In this document: one piece after another, positions 44,093 through 53,636 of the stretch
How the letters are laid out: the number at the start of each line of letters is the position of its first letter
How positions within the stretch are numbered: position 1 is the stretch's first letter
Source: Casp-alpha2 sp036337015
Lineage (GTDB): Bacteria; Pseudomonadota; Alphaproteobacteria; Rhodospirillales; Casp-alpha2
Reading direction: 5' to 3'
Assembly (NCBI GenBank): GCA_036337015.1
Contig: JAYZEZ010000004.1
Span: forward strand, 31,904 to 95,903
DNA: 64,000 nt
Made by a program: the position numbers and the translations under genes
Notes under the pieces: model-generated
The model's database searches: none
Told to the model about the DNA's origin: nothing
What the model saw: the letters and a program-made list of their open reading frames with translations, nothing else

Positions 44093-46084
44093 ATGAGTGC
44101 TAAAGTGATTTGGTTATTCGTGTTTGTATTACTCTATTGGGTTTACTGTATTTACTGGGGTTGGAAATCTGCTCAAATTTCAAAAAGTGCTAGCGATTAT
44201 TTTGTGGCGGGTCGCAAACTTTCACTTTGGGTTTTTGTCCTAGCTGCTACAGCTACATCTTTTTCTGGATGGACGTTTATGGGACATCCAGGTTTGATTT
44301 ATCGGGATGGATTCCAATATGCTTATGCATCTTTCTATGCCATTACAATTCCATTTGCTGGAGTTATGTTTTTAAAACGACAATGGATGCTAGGTAAACG
44401 TTTTGGTTATATTACGCCAGGAGAAATGTTAGCGGATTATTTTCAAGGCGACACTATCCGTATTTTGGTAGTAATAGTAGCATTGCTTTTCTCTATTCCA
44501 TATCTTGGATTACAGCTAGGAGCTTCTGGATTTTTATTGCAAGTTTTGACTGATGATCTTGTTTCAAAGAATTTTGGAATGTGGATGTTATCTATTGTCG
44601 TTCTTATTTACGTAGCATCTGGAGGTTTGCGTGCCGTTGCTTACGTGGGCACCCTGCAGTGCATTTTGCTGATAGTTGGGATCACTTGTATTGGTTTTGT
44701 TGCCTACGATAAAATGGGCGGTTGGGAAAGCTTCAATATGGCGATGGCGAAGCTTGGTGCAACCGATATTGGGAAATGGGGCTCAACAAAAGGATTCGGG
44801 GGTGGAGATTATAATGCTTACTTTGCAATTCCTGGGGTAATTCAATATACCGCTGGTCTTGGAAAGCAGACGCCAATTGGCGGTTTATGGACTAGTGTAA
44901 TGGTTTTGACATATATGTTTGCACTTATGGGTATACAAGCTGCCCCTGCTTTTACTATGTGGTCATTTGGAAACGATGACCCTTCTTCCTTTGCTCCCCA
45001 ACAAGTTTGGGCTTCTAGTTTTGGAATTGGTCTAATTCTATTATTTTTTACGGCAGCACAGGGAATGGGGTCACATTTTCTCGGTGCTACTCCTGAAATT
45101 GACAAGGCAGGTTTATCTTTAGGGTCCGCAATCCCTAATTTGACTGATAATATGCACGGAAATCTGGTTCCTTATTTTATTAACCTATTTAGTGATTCAG
45201 CACCTTGGTTTGTTGGTTTATTAGCAGTCTGTGCCTTGGCGGCCGTGCAGTCTACTGGAGCTGCCTATATATCTACGGCCGGTGGTATCTTGACAAGAGA
45301 TTTGTATAAACGTTTTTATGATCAAGCCGCAAGTCATAGAATACAAAAAATTTTTGGGCGACTTGCAGTTATTGTTATTGTTGCTTCTGCCCTATTGGCA
45401 TCAACCTTCTCAGTAGATGCTTTGGTATTATTAGGGGGTCTTGCAGTAGCTTTTGGATTTCAGATGTGGCCATCACTAGCAGCGGTTTGCTGGTTTCCGT
45501 GGATTACACGTCAGGGCGCAACGCTTGGCCTTGCTGCCGGTTGCTTTGCAGTTATATTCACTGAAAATCTTGGTGCTTCAATAGTAAATGGTTTGGGGAA
45601 GGTTTTTGGTATTGAAATTGAACTTGCGTGGGGACGTTGGCCATTAACTATTCACTCAGCTGGATGGGGAATGTTATTTAATGCCTCAATTTGTATTGTC
45701 GTATCTGCGATGACACAAGAAAATTCAGATATGGAACATCGAATGAAGTATCATAGCTTTTTACGAGAGCACGCTACATTACCTAGTTTTAAGCAAGGTT
45801 TAAAACCAGTTGCCTGGATTATAGTTTTAGTTTGGCTGTTTTTTGGCGTCGGCCCCGGTGCAGTGATTGGCAACGATATTTTTGGTGCGCCTAACTCCGG
45901 TTACACTGAATGGACATTTGGCATGCCATCAATTTGGGCCTGGCAGATTTTGTGGTGGGCTTTAGGTGTTTTTATGATGTGGTTTCTAGCCTATAAAATG
46001 GAGATGTCCACCAAACCTCAAAAAGAAGTTTTAGCACTTGTCGATGATATCGGCGACACAATATCTAAAGGAAATTCTACCTAA
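44093..46084 (+). CDS. Sodium:solute symporter family transporter
   Basis: 663 residues, about 13-14 hydrophobic segments. SSS features: the N-terminal SDYFVAGRKLSLWVFVLAATATSFSGWT core and the GYITPGEMLADYF segment, consistent with the LeuT fold and sodium site. Longer than the usual 500-550 residues because of additional C-terminal helices. The substrate cannot be read from sequence; organic acids, proline/betaine-type solutes or organosulfur compounds are all possible. It is followed 13 bases later by a TPR membrane protein and then, after a tiny antisense gene, by a TauD dioxygenase. Confidence 0.85.
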   Translation: MSAKVIWLFVFVLLYWVYCIYWGWKSAQISKSASDYFVAGRKLSLWVFVLAATATSFSGWTFMGHPGLIYRDGFQYAYASFYAITIPFAGVMFLKRQWMLGKRFGYITPGEMLADYFQGDTIRILVVIVALLFSIPYLGLQLGASGFLLQVLTDDLVSKNFGMWMLSIVVLIYVASGGLRAVAYVGTLQCILLIVGITCIGFVAYDKMGGWESFNMAMAKLGATDIGKWGSTKGFGGGDYNAYFAIPGVIQYTAGLGKQTPIGGLWTSVMVLTYMFALMGIQAAPAFTMWSFGNDDPSSFAPQQVWASSFGIGLILLFFTAAQGMGSHFLGATPEIDKAGLSLGSAIPNLTDNMHGNLVPYFINLFSDSAPWFVGLLAVCALAAVQSTGAAYISTAGGILTRDLYKRFYDQAASHRIQKIFGRLAVIVIVASALLASTFSVDALVLLGGLAVAFGFQMWPSLAAVCWFPWITRQGATLGLAAGCFAVIFTENLGASIVNGLGKVFGIEIELAWGRWPLTIHSAGWGMLFNASICIVVSAMTQENSDMEHRMKYHSFLREHATLPSFKQGLKPVAWIIVLVWLFFGVGPGAVIGNDIFGAPNSGYTEWTFGMPSIWAWQILWWALGVFMMWFLAYKMEMSTKPQKEVLALVDDIGDTISKGNST

Positions 46085-46097
46085 ATAAATTTAATTC

Positions 46098-46799
46098 ATG
46101 TCAAATGGGATTGCTCCTGAAAATTCAACTTCTTCTAAAACTATTTTTACTAATGATTTTGAGAACTTTTGCATAATGATGGAATTGTTCAATCCTCGTA
46201 TTCTTAAGCGCTTTATTTTTCTAATGGCGCTCACAACCTTTGTACTGTTTTTGATTTGGATAATGGTAGATAACTATAAAGGGCTAACCGAAGGAGATTA
46301 TGAAGTTCGCCAAGGAGATATTTTATTATCTGATGGAAAATACATGAAGGCTATTAAAGCTTTTGATGAGGCGCTTATTTTAAACTCTCATCATAGAGGT
46401 GCTCTGGGTGGAAAAGCTGTAGCTTTAATGGGATTAAAGAAGTATTCCGAAGCTGAACGTACGCTTAATCATCTAATATATTTTCTTAAGAAAACCTTAG
46501 ATAAAGATGATACAACGGGAAAGGGCGCACTCGCTGCGGCATATGGGAATCGTGGCATAATTAAAGATAGGCTAGGGCACTATGAAGAGGCGCTGGAAGA
46601 CTATTTTGAATCTGCACGTTTAGATTATGATTTAGCTGAAGGCCCTGGATTAATTGATCAGATTTTATTTTATAACAAAAAACCATCGAGCATCTTAAAG
46701 AGAGCTGAATATCTCCATAACCAATTAAAGTTACCAGAGTCTTCAAGAGTTATGCGTATACCATCTGAAGACGCTAAGCAGAGGCGGTATAAACCTTGA
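46098..46799 (+). CDS. Membrane-anchored TPR protein
   Basis: 233 residues. One transmembrane helix at about residues 37-57 is followed by tetratricopeptide-like helices (GDILLSDGKYMKAIKAFDEAL and similar; GALAAAYGNRGIIKDRLGHYEEAL). The start at 46098 has no obvious ribosome-binding site; an in-frame ATG at 46173 just before the helix is possible. TPRs mediate protein contacts. It lies 13 bases after the symporter gene and is probably co-transcribed with it, so it may assist transport or assembly. Function unknown. Confidence 0.75.
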   Translation: MSNGIAPENSTSSKTIFTNDFENFCIMMELFNPRILKRFIFLMALTTFVLFLIWIMVDNYKGLTEGDYEVRQGDILLSDGKYMKAIKAFDEALILNSHHRGALGGKAVALMGLKKYSEAERTLNHLIYFLKKTLDKDDTTGKGALAAAYGNRGIIKDRLGHYEEALEDYFESARLDYDLAEGPGLIDQILFYNKKPSSILKRAEYLHNQLKLPESSRVMRIPSEDAKQRRYKP

Positions 46800-46840
46800 A
46801 AGAAATTTTGAAAATCTTTTAATGTTTTTTCAGAATGAAA

Positions 46841-47044
46841 TTAAAATACTTTAACTATGCCTAAAACGTCTTGAAATAATACTCTTAAGAAAAAAATCAT
46901 TGCAATACATCCGAAAAGAAGGTGGACCCAATTAGTGTTACCTTTAACGTCGCGGTGTCTAATTGCGTGCAAGGCTATAGATCCGGTCACAATTAAAAAT
47001 ACCAGATTTACTAGAGGCTCTAATTCACCGAAGTCATTAAACAT
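46841..47044 (-). CDS. Small two-helix membrane protein
   Basis: 67 residues from the ATG at 47044 (a TTG at 47050 would add two). Two hydrophobic helices (LVNLVFLIVTGSIALHAI and LLFGCIAMIFFLRVLFQ) flank a basic loop. I do not recognise a family. It is on the strand opposite its neighbours and has no partner; the reading frame looks real from its hydrophobic pattern and charged ends. Unknown function. Confidence 0.55.
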   Translation of the reverse strand: MFNDFGELEPLVNLVFLIVTGSIALHAIRHRDVKGNTNWVHLLFGCIAMIFFLRVLFQDVLGIVKVF

Positions 47045-47154
47045 GTACAAAATATAAATGATGGTCCTAGTATAGAAAACCGCTTAAGGTGTTGTACTGA
47101 GAATCATATAATACTTTGCAGACTGTTCTATAATTAAATAATTGTAATTGGATT

Positions 47155-47988
47155 ATGACTTTTAAAATTATTAAAGTAGATGAAATTTCACCTGCACTTG
47201 GTGCGGAAATTAGTAATATTGATTTGGGATCGGCCTTAGACAGCGAAACTGTTAAGGAAATCCGAGACGCTTTATTGAGATATCGTGTAATTTTTTTTCG
47301 TGATCAGGATATTACACCCGAAAAACATTTGAAATTTGCCAAATATTTTGGCGATATAGTCGAATATCCTATGGTTAATGGATTAAAGGACTTTCCACAT
47401 GTTGTGCCAGTTCATAAAAAAGCAGATGAACAGTATAATTTTGGCGGGCTCTGGCATTCTGACACTTCATATCTCCCTAAGCCACCTATGGGAGCTATAT
47501 TAGTTGCACGTATTTTACCTGCTAAAGGTGGAGATACATTGTTTGCTAACATGGTTAAAGCATATGAAGCATTATCAGCCCCCATGAAAGAACTGTTAGA
47601 TGGTCTTATTGCAACAAATAGCTCAGCAAAGAGTGATGTCGTAAAATCTAGGGTGGATAGCCAAAAGGATATGAGAAGTCCACCTGAACCTTTAATTGCT
47701 GAACATCCTATCGTACGCAGGCATCCAGAAACTGGTGAAAAAAGTCTTTACGTAAATTTCGGACATACTGTCAATATTTGTGGTATGAAAGATGAAGAAA
47801 GTTTGCCATTGCTAGACTTTTTATTTAGTCACCAGCGAAAGGAAGAATTCTGTTGTCGCTTTCATTGGTTGCCAGGTTCTATCGCATTTTGGGACAATCG
47901 TGCCACTCTTCACTATCCTTTGAATGATTACCAGGGTCATGAACGGCTAATGCACCGAGTGACATTAGCTGGTGATGTTCCAGTTTAA
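47155..47988 (+). CDS. TauD/TfdA-family alpha-ketoglutarate-dependent dioxygenase
   Basis: 277 residues. The iron ligands are His101 and Asp103 (LWHSDTSY) and His253 (WDNRATLHYPLNDY); Arg264 in HERLMHR would bind alpha-ketoglutarate. Size and motifs match taurine dioxygenase and relatives. In TauD the reaction releases sulfite from taurine, which would suit a sulfur oxidiser, but many relatives use other acids, so the substrate is open. It ends 15 bases before the convergent TusA gene. Confidence 0.87.
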   Translation: MTFKIIKVDEISPALGAEISNIDLGSALDSETVKEIRDALLRYRVIFFRDQDITPEKHLKFAKYFGDIVEYPMVNGLKDFPHVVPVHKKADEQYNFGGLWHSDTSYLPKPPMGAILVARILPAKGGDTLFANMVKAYEALSAPMKELLDGLIATNSSAKSDVVKSRVDSQKDMRSPPEPLIAEHPIVRRHPETGEKSLYVNFGHTVNICGMKDEESLPLLDFLFSHQRKEEFCCRFHWLPGSIAFWDNRATLHYPLNDYQGHERLMHRVTLAGDVPV

Positions 47989-48002
47989 ACTTAAGATAAG
48001 CT

Positions 48003-48224
48003 TTATTTTTGGAGAAGGAAGCGATAAACGCCCTCGGTTTCATCTTGTTCCAAGAGAGTGTTGCCAGTAGCCTTACAGAAAGAACCAAAATCTTTTACCG
48101 ATCCAGAATCTGTTGAAAGGACTTCGAGTGTATCTCCAGAATCAAGTGATTTCATAAGCTTTTTTGCTTTTAATATAGGTAGAGGGCAGTTTAATCCCGT
48201 TACGTCTAGATCATGATGTGCCAT
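48003..48224 (-). CDS. tusA: TusA-family sulfur carrier
   Basis: 73 residues. The persulfide-carrying cysteine lies in the NCPLPILKAK motif near the N terminus (CPxP). The ATG at 48224 has AGGAG at the right distance, so the longer open frame is not used. TusA brings persulfide sulfur to DsrEFH in rDsr oxidisers and is usually encoded close to dsr, as here. It is divergent from a YeeE/YedE transporter, another frequent TusA partner. Confidence 0.9.
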   Translation of the reverse strand: MAHHDLDVTGLNCPLPILKAKKLMKSLDSGDTLEVLSTDSGSVKDFGSFCKATGNTLLEQDETEGVYRFLLQK

Positions 48225-48421
48225 TGGTTCTCCTTTTTGGTCTATCATGTGTCATTACTCACAACACATTCAAAATATATAAATTATTATATTAATATAT
48301 TTTGGTATAGTAATTAATTCAACGGTCTACATAATATAAATACTAAAATTAAAAAAAGATGTTATAAAACGTTAATTAGATAAATGATTATAATATTTTC
48401 AAGAATTGGATAGATAGATTA

Positions 48422-49525
48422 ATGGAAGAATTACCAATCAAAACGGTTGTTGCAACTTTGGGGTTCTTGCTTGGTCTTATTTTTGGGGGTACCGCGCAAA
48501 AAACTAGCTTTTGCACTATGGGTGCTATTTCTGACATTGTTTTCATGGGCGATTGGAATCGATTTCGTGCTTGGATGCTTGCTATTGGGATTGCGATTCT
48601 TGGAAGTCAGGCTTTATATCAAATAGGCGTCATTGATCTTAAAAAAGCCATTTATCTGACTCCTAACTTTGGATGGTTTGGAGCGATTTTAGGTGGCCTG
48701 ATGTTTGGTTTTGGTATGACGATGGGTAGTGGCTGTGGAAATAAAACTCTCGTTAGAATTGGTACCGGAAACCTAAAGTCGCTAGTAGTTCTTTTATTCC
48801 TTGGGATCTCCGCATACATGACACTACGTGGCTTGATTGGCCTAGCTAGGGTCGAATTAGAGACTTTAACGTTGATTGATTTAACGGCGAGAAATCTCTC
48901 GACACAAGGTATTCCTGAAATATTAGCATTAGCAACCGCCTTGCCATTAAAAACGATTAGTATTGTTTTAACGCTAGGAATTGGTGGAGGGTTAGTCCTA
49001 TTTTCTTTGAAAAGCATAGAATTTCGCTCTTCAAAGCGTGATATTATATCGGGGATCACTATTGGAGCCTTAGTAGTTTTTGCCTGGTATGTTACAGGTG
49101 TTATTGGCAATGATGAGTTTGAGCCAGTACAAGTCACCTCTTTTACATTTATTGCCCCTGTCGGCGAAAGCTTGCAATATTTGATGACCTTTACCGGTTC
49201 GAGTATTAACTTTGGTATTTCTACTGTTGGGGGCGTTGTGATAGGTTCTTTTGTAGTTGCAGTAGTTTCAAAAGAATTTCATCTAGAATCATTTGCTGAT
49301 ACAGACGATATGGTACGCCATATAATTGGAGGAATATTGATGGGAATTGGAGGGGTTTTATCTCTTGGTTGTACCATTGGTCAAGGGGTAACTGGCATGT
49401 CGACTCTTTCTATGGGATCGTTTCTAGCGCTTCTATCCATTATAATTGGAGGTATATTTGGTTTGAAATATTTAGAGGAAGGAAATTTCAGTGATGCTTT
49501 TAAGAACTTTTTTTCTTTTAGTTGA
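48422..49525 (+). CDS. YeeE/YedE-family sulfur-compound transporter
   Basis: 367 residues, about 9-10 membrane segments and the conserved cysteines of the family: TSFCTMGAISD near residue 30, GSGCGNKTLVR near residue 105 and SLGCTIGQGVTG near residue 320. Such proteins take up thiosulfate (TsuA) or related sulfur species, with sulfur handed along cysteines. Divergent from tusA, which may accept the sulfur. The exact substrate is not certain. Confidence 0.86.
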   Translation: MEELPIKTVVATLGFLLGLIFGGTAQKTSFCTMGAISDIVFMGDWNRFRAWMLAIGIAILGSQALYQIGVIDLKKAIYLTPNFGWFGAILGGLMFGFGMTMGSGCGNKTLVRIGTGNLKSLVVLLFLGISAYMTLRGLIGLARVELETLTLIDLTARNLSTQGIPEILALATALPLKTISIVLTLGIGGGLVLFSLKSIEFRSSKRDIISGITIGALVVFAWYVTGVIGNDEFEPVQVTSFTFIAPVGESLQYLMTFTGSSINFGISTVGGVVIGSFVVAVVSKEFHLESFADTDDMVRHIIGGILMGIGGVLSLGCTIGQGVTGMSTLSMGSFLALLSIIIGGIFGLKYLEEGNFSDAFKNFFSFS

Positions 49526-49538
49526 TACTGGAATGTTT

Positions 49539-50180
49539 TTACCAGAGTTTAACCTCCGTCCCTTCAGCTTCCATTCTTCTAGCAAGAGCTTGTAACCAGC
49601 GTTGAAAACTAGGTTCCTTTATGTATCCCTTTTCGTGAACGTAAACAAAAGAATTCATGAAGTGGAAAGGTTTCCAGTAGCCAGTTAAACGCCATACTTC
49701 TAATTGTTGTCCAGTCTTACTAACTGATGAAGCGGAGTTTTCAGGGAAAAACTGTATAGTTGGGGTAAACTGAACACGATATTTTTTTGCTAGTTTTTTT
49801 TCCGTAGTGATCTCACCATCGAAGTCAGTCACTTCCTTATCACCCCATAAGTTTAGTTGTATAACATTAAAATTTTTTCGGATGTAATCAACTATTTCAG
49901 GTATTCTAAGATTCTTTCGGTGGATTTCACGGCAATAAGGGCAGCCTTTTTGTTCCCATAAAATGACAAGTTTTTTCCCCTCACTTGCGGCTTCTTCAGC
50001 ATCTTCGCGAAGATTTAGAAAGGTATTAAGGAACCATTCCTGTGTATGCAAGCCTCCTGGACTGGGCTCTACAAATGGCAACAAGTCTCTTCTTTCACTT
50101 TCATCAGCCTTGCCAGGTATGCAGAAAGCAAGATTGCTAAAGGCGAAAATAAAGAAGCCTAAAAGCAAGCGAAAAGTCAT
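49539..50180 (-). CDS. Periplasmic thioredoxin-like protein (SoxW/DsbD-C type)
   Basis: 213 residues. Signal peptide at the N terminus (LLLGFFIFAFSNLAFC), then a thioredoxin fold with the redox motif GCPYC in LWEQKGCPYCREIH and a cis-Pro (FTPTIQFF). The ATG at 50180 has GGAG upstream. It resembles SoxW-type proteins that keep periplasmic cysteine carriers reduced. It sits convergent to the YeeE gene and co-directional with and downstream of dsrN. The precise partner is unknown. The start of the longer open frame is not supported. Confidence 0.8.
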   Translation of the reverse strand: MTFRLLLGFFIFAFSNLAFCIPGKADESERRDLLPFVEPSPGGLHTQEWFLNTFLNLREDAEEAASEGKKLVILWEQKGCPYCREIHRKNLRIPEIVDYIRKNFNVIQLNLWGDKEVTDFDGEITTEKKLAKKYRVQFTPTIQFFPENSASSVSKTGQQLEVWRLTGYWKPFHFMNSFVYVHEKGYIKEPSFQRWLQALARRMEAEGTEVKLW

Positions 50181-50251
50181 TTTATTACTCCTATATAAAG
50201 AATTAATAAAAATTATCGATGAACGCAAGAATTAGTTTGTCAAATTAATCT

Positions 50252-51628
50252 CTATAACTTTTTGTTGTTTCTTACAAAGCTTGTAAATCGCTCTACCCAC
50301 TTATTGTCTCCAATATTTCTTTGATGGGAAAAGTTAGCTAGAAGATTTTTGATTACAATTCCGTCATATTGCCCATTAATACCGTATCCACGTGTTATTT
50401 TATAAGCAAAGATAGTTTTTGCAGGGAGGTTCTCAATTGATGCATAATGAAATTCGTGTGCCGGTAATTCTTTTTCTTTATTTCTAAAATTTATATTTTT
50501 CCACGGGTTGTTTTCAGTTTCCCGTAAATGGACATAGCCTCGACCAATTGGCTTCTCATGTATAACTATATTTCCAGGAATGACCCCAGCCATTTTATGT
50601 GTGATTCCTTGCCAAGTAAGATCCTGTGCTAAATATATTAACCCTCCACATTCTGCATAAGCCGGCATGCCTAAAGTAATGCGTTTGCGAATATCCTCTC
50701 TTAGGGCTTTATTAGATTCTAGCATAGAAGATTGCGTTTCGGGGAATCCCCCGCCGATAAAGAGACCATCAGCATCGGGAAGAGATTTATCAGTAAAAGT
50801 GTTGAAGGGTATAAGTTTGGCACCAGCTTTTTCAAATGCTTTTAAATCGTCTGGATAATAAAATCCAAAGGCCGTATCGAGAGCAATAGCGATGCGAACA
50901 TCAGGTGATGGAATAGGCCTTATTTTTGATTTTAGAGATTTTACTTCAAGAGAGGTAGAAATTCTTTGGAAATGATCAATATCTACATTATTTTCTATAA
51001 TTTTAGCAATTTCAGTAATGGAATCATCTGCATTACAATTTTCATTAACAGGAATTAGTCCAAGGTGACGCTCGGAAATTGCCATTTCTTTATATTGTCC
51101 AATAGCTCCTAAAACCGGTATATCAGTATAATATTCAATGGAGGAACGAAGTTTACTTTCATGTCGTGAGCCACCTACCTGATTAAGGATTACACCAGCA
51201 ATTTTTATATCTTTATCAAATGCCTGATATCCTAGAAGAACAGGGGCAACTCCACGTGTCATACCGCGTGTATCAACAATAATTACAACTGGTGTTTTTA
51301 AAACTTTTACCAGAGCTGCATTACTATCACTGCCATATAGATCTATTCCGTCAAATAAGCCCTTGTTGCCTTCAATTATTGCAAAATCCGCGTTTTTTGC
51401 TGTATCTCTATAGGTAGAAGAAATAATTTTATGGCTCATAGTATGAAAATCAAGATTACAACAAGGGCGCCTAGAGGCAAGGCTTAGCCACATAGGATCA
51501 ATATAGTCTGGCCCTTTTTTAAAGAGCTGTACTTTAAGTTTTCTAGAAGTTAGAACACGAGACAGGCCTAAAGCCAGCATTGTCTTGCCGGAAGATTTGT
51601 GTAACGCCGAAAAAAAAACGGATTTCAT
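50252..51628 (-). CDS. dsrN: Siroheme amidase DsrN (CobB/CbiA type)
   Basis: 458 residues of the cobyrinic acid a,c-diamide synthase family: a P-loop-like N terminus (FFSALHKSSGKTMLALGL), the TRGMTRGVAPVLLGY region and a C-terminal glutaminase domain with AYAECGGLIYL. In dsr loci this protein amidates siroheme to make siroheme amide for DsrAB. The ATG at 51628 is chosen over a longer frame. It follows dsrP and closes the operon. Because its role is by context, a cobalamin-synthesis CobB role is the alternative. Confidence 0.87.
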   Translation of the reverse strand: MKSVFFSALHKSSGKTMLALGLSRVLTSRKLKVQLFKKGPDYIDPMWLSLASRRPCCNLDFHTMSHKIISSTYRDTAKNADFAIIEGNKGLFDGIDLYGSDSNAALVKVLKTPVVIIVDTRGMTRGVAPVLLGYQAFDKDIKIAGVILNQVGGSRHESKLRSSIEYYTDIPVLGAIGQYKEMAISERHLGLIPVNENCNADDSITEIAKIIENNVDIDHFQRISTSLEVKSLKSKIRPIPSPDVRIAIALDTAFGFYYPDDLKAFEKAGAKLIPFNTFTDKSLPDADGLFIGGGFPETQSSMLESNKALREDIRKRITLGMPAYAECGGLIYLAQDLTWQGITHKMAGVIPGNIVIHEKPIGRGYVHLRETENNPWKNINFRNKEKELPAHEFHYASIENLPAKTIFAYKITRGYGINGQYDGIVIKNLLANFSHQRNIGDNKWVERFTSFVRNNKKL

Positions 51629-51662
51629 AATTGGTTTCCAATCAAATGGATACACTTAATAG

Positions 51663-52892
51663 TTATTTTGTAGGCTCAGTTTCTAATGGTTTATTGTTAG
51701 GATCCATTTCAGAATCAGCGAGACTAACCGGTAAGAAACGTAATATTTTAGTACCTATTACAACGAGTATAGCAGAAATAGCTATACCACCTATACCAAG
51801 CCCAAGCTCTGGAAAACTAGGTACATAATTATTTATAACACCATCAAAGAATGAGCTTTCTTCAATCATACCAGGAAATAAAATTAAAGGATAAGCCTGA
51901 CCCCCAATAATAATAACATATAGTTGGGCAAGTCCCCCAATAATAACAAGAACTGAAGACACTATAACACTACTTCTGCTTAATGATTTTTGCGGCCGCA
52001 TCAAAATAATAAGTGGTAAAAAACAGCCCATGCCAATTTGAACAATCCAGAATTGCCATGTGTAAATACTTCCTGAAGTTAGAAGAAAAGTTTCAAATTC
52101 AGTATGTTCAGCAGCGTATAGTCCCGTTAAATGCTGAATTGTTATAAAATAAAGATTGGAAGCTATAAAAATCACCATCAGGTTACCCATACGTTGGACT
52201 ATATAGTTGCCCAATGGCCGGTTATCCGCGGCGCTTATTCCTATCAAAACAAGAATAAAAATAGCCAAACCAAAGGCAAATGACATGGCTATGAATAGTG
52301 GCGCAAGTAACGCAGCATCATAGGCCTCTCTTGCGACAAGAAATCCAAAAATTAATCCAGTACCCGTGGTCAACGCTAACCGCCAAATGAACATTGCGAT
52401 TCCGGCGTAAAAGCTTAAGCTTTTTATACTTCTATCCATCAGCGTCCATAAATAGATTGCAGCAATAGCTATAAAGCCTGTGTACAAAAAAATATTCCAC
52501 GCAAAAATAGATTTAAAATTATAATGTGTCATTGCAACGATTAATCTATCAGGGCGACCAAGGTCCAGTAACAAAACCGATAAACCTCCTACAAGTAGGG
52601 CTATTGCTAGCAACCCAGAAAGCCGAGCTAGCGGTTTATAGGCTAGACGACCAAAAACGGATCCAATTGATGCTACATTTAAGGCACCTGAAGCAGAAAC
52701 AATTAGGAATACTGCAAACACATGAGGCAAACCCCAGACAACTTGATTAGTCATGCCAGTGACATAATGCCCGCTATGTTCCATATGCCATGCAGAAACA
52801 AGGCCTATAGATGCAATAATTCCTAAAACTGCTAGTATTCCATAATAGGGAATTCCAGTAGTATTGAGCTCCGAATAAGTAAAACTTTTCAA
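51663..52892 (-). CDS. dsrP: DsrP, NrfD-like membrane subunit of DsrMKJOP
   Basis: 409 residues, about ten membrane helices of the NrfD family (quinol/quinone interaction). The start is a TTG at 52892: an in-frame stop lies just upstream and the next in-frame ATG would remove the first helix. An AGGATG ribosome-binding site fits. It follows dsrO by 12 bases. With DsrO and DsrJ it forms the periplasmic-facing module; DsrMK forms the cytoplasmic-facing one. Roles are from studied homologues. Confidence 0.92.
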   Translation of the reverse strand: MKSFTYSELNTTGIPYYGILAVLGIIASIGLVSAWHMEHSGHYVTGMTNQVVWGLPHVFAVFLIVSASGALNVASIGSVFGRLAYKPLARLSGLLAIALLVGGLSVLLLDLGRPDRLIVAMTHYNFKSIFAWNIFLYTGFIAIAAIYLWTLMDRSIKSLSFYAGIAMFIWRLALTTGTGLIFGFLVAREAYDAALLAPLFIAMSFAFGLAIFILVLIGISAADNRPLGNYIVQRMGNLMVIFIASNLYFITIQHLTGLYAAEHTEFETFLLTSGSIYTWQFWIVQIGMGCFLPLIILMRPQKSLSRSSVIVSSVLVIIGGLAQLYVIIIGGQAYPLILFPGMIEESSFFDGVINNYVPSFPELGLGIGGIAISAILVVIGTKILRFLPVSLADSEMDPNNKPLETEPTK

Positions 52893-52904
52893 GATACATA
52901 CATC

Positions 52905-53636
52905 CTAAAGACCTTTATAGCGCACACCAGGATCTGTGCCTAAGTCAGCTCTGATGCGTCCCGTTGGATATTTTTCTAAGGCCCTGGAGAGCTTGCTATT
53001 TGGGTCGTTCATATCACCAAAAATAAGAGCTTTATTTGTCTTAGAACAGGCTTCAACACAAGCTGGCTGTAGATCATTATCAACACGATGAACGCAAAAT
53101 GTGCAACTTTCAACAGTTCCTTTTCCACGAGGAACGTCAGGTTTTTGATCGGTTAGTGTCTCGTGAATAAATGAGCGTGCTTTGTAAGGACACGCTAACA
53201 TACAGTAACGACAGCCGATACATGTATGCTTGTTAACTAATACAATGCCATCTTTTCTTTTAAATGAGGCGCCAGTTGGACAAACATCCACACAGGGTGG
53301 TTCTGAGCAGTGTTGGCACATAACTGGTAAAGTTTTTTTCACCCCTGTTCTAGGATCTTTTAAATTAACTTTTCGAATCCATTGTGCATCTGTTTGTGGC
53401 CGACCATGACCTTTAAGGCCATTTTCATCATTGCACGCGGTTACACAATCGTTACATCCATCTGAGCATTTGTTTGTGTCTACAAGCATACCCCAGCGGA
53501 CTTTCTCTGTAACAGCCATATTATCAGGCTTAGCTTCTGCTACTCCGTATAGTGTTACACCTGGGGCAATAGTAACACCTGCTGCAAGAGAAGCGGCTTG
53601 ACTTAAAAAACGACGCCGTTCAGGTGATATAGTCAT
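52905..53636 (-). CDS. dsrO: DsrO, periplasmic iron-sulfur subunit
   Basis: 243 residues. A twin-arginine signal (SPERRRFLSQAASLAAG) precedes several [4Fe-4S]-binding CxxCxxCxxxC groups (for example CSDGCNDCVTAC, CQHCSEPPCVDVC, CIGCRYCMLAC), so it is exported folded via Tat. It overlaps the dsrJ stop by 4 bases and is followed by dsrP after 12 bases. It relays electrons between the DsrJ hemes and DsrP. Confidence 0.93.
   Translation of the reverse strand: MTISPERRRFLSQAASLAAGVTIAPGVTLYGVAEAKPDNMAVTEKVRWGMLVDTNKCSDGCNDCVTACNDENGLKGHGRPQTDAQWIRKVNLKDPRTGVKKTLPVMCQHCSEPPCVDVCPTGASFKRKDGIVLVNKHTCIGCRYCMLACPYKARSFIHETLTDQKPDVPRGKGTVESCTFCVHRVDNDLQPACVEACSKTNKALIFGDMNDPNSKLSRALEKYPTGRIRADLGTDPGVRYKGL

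Noticed and set aside
48272..48303. Inverted repeat of nine-base AT-only arms between tusA and the YeeE gene
   Set aside because: Arms are only A and T in a very AT-rich spacer with a 14-base loop; expected by chance.
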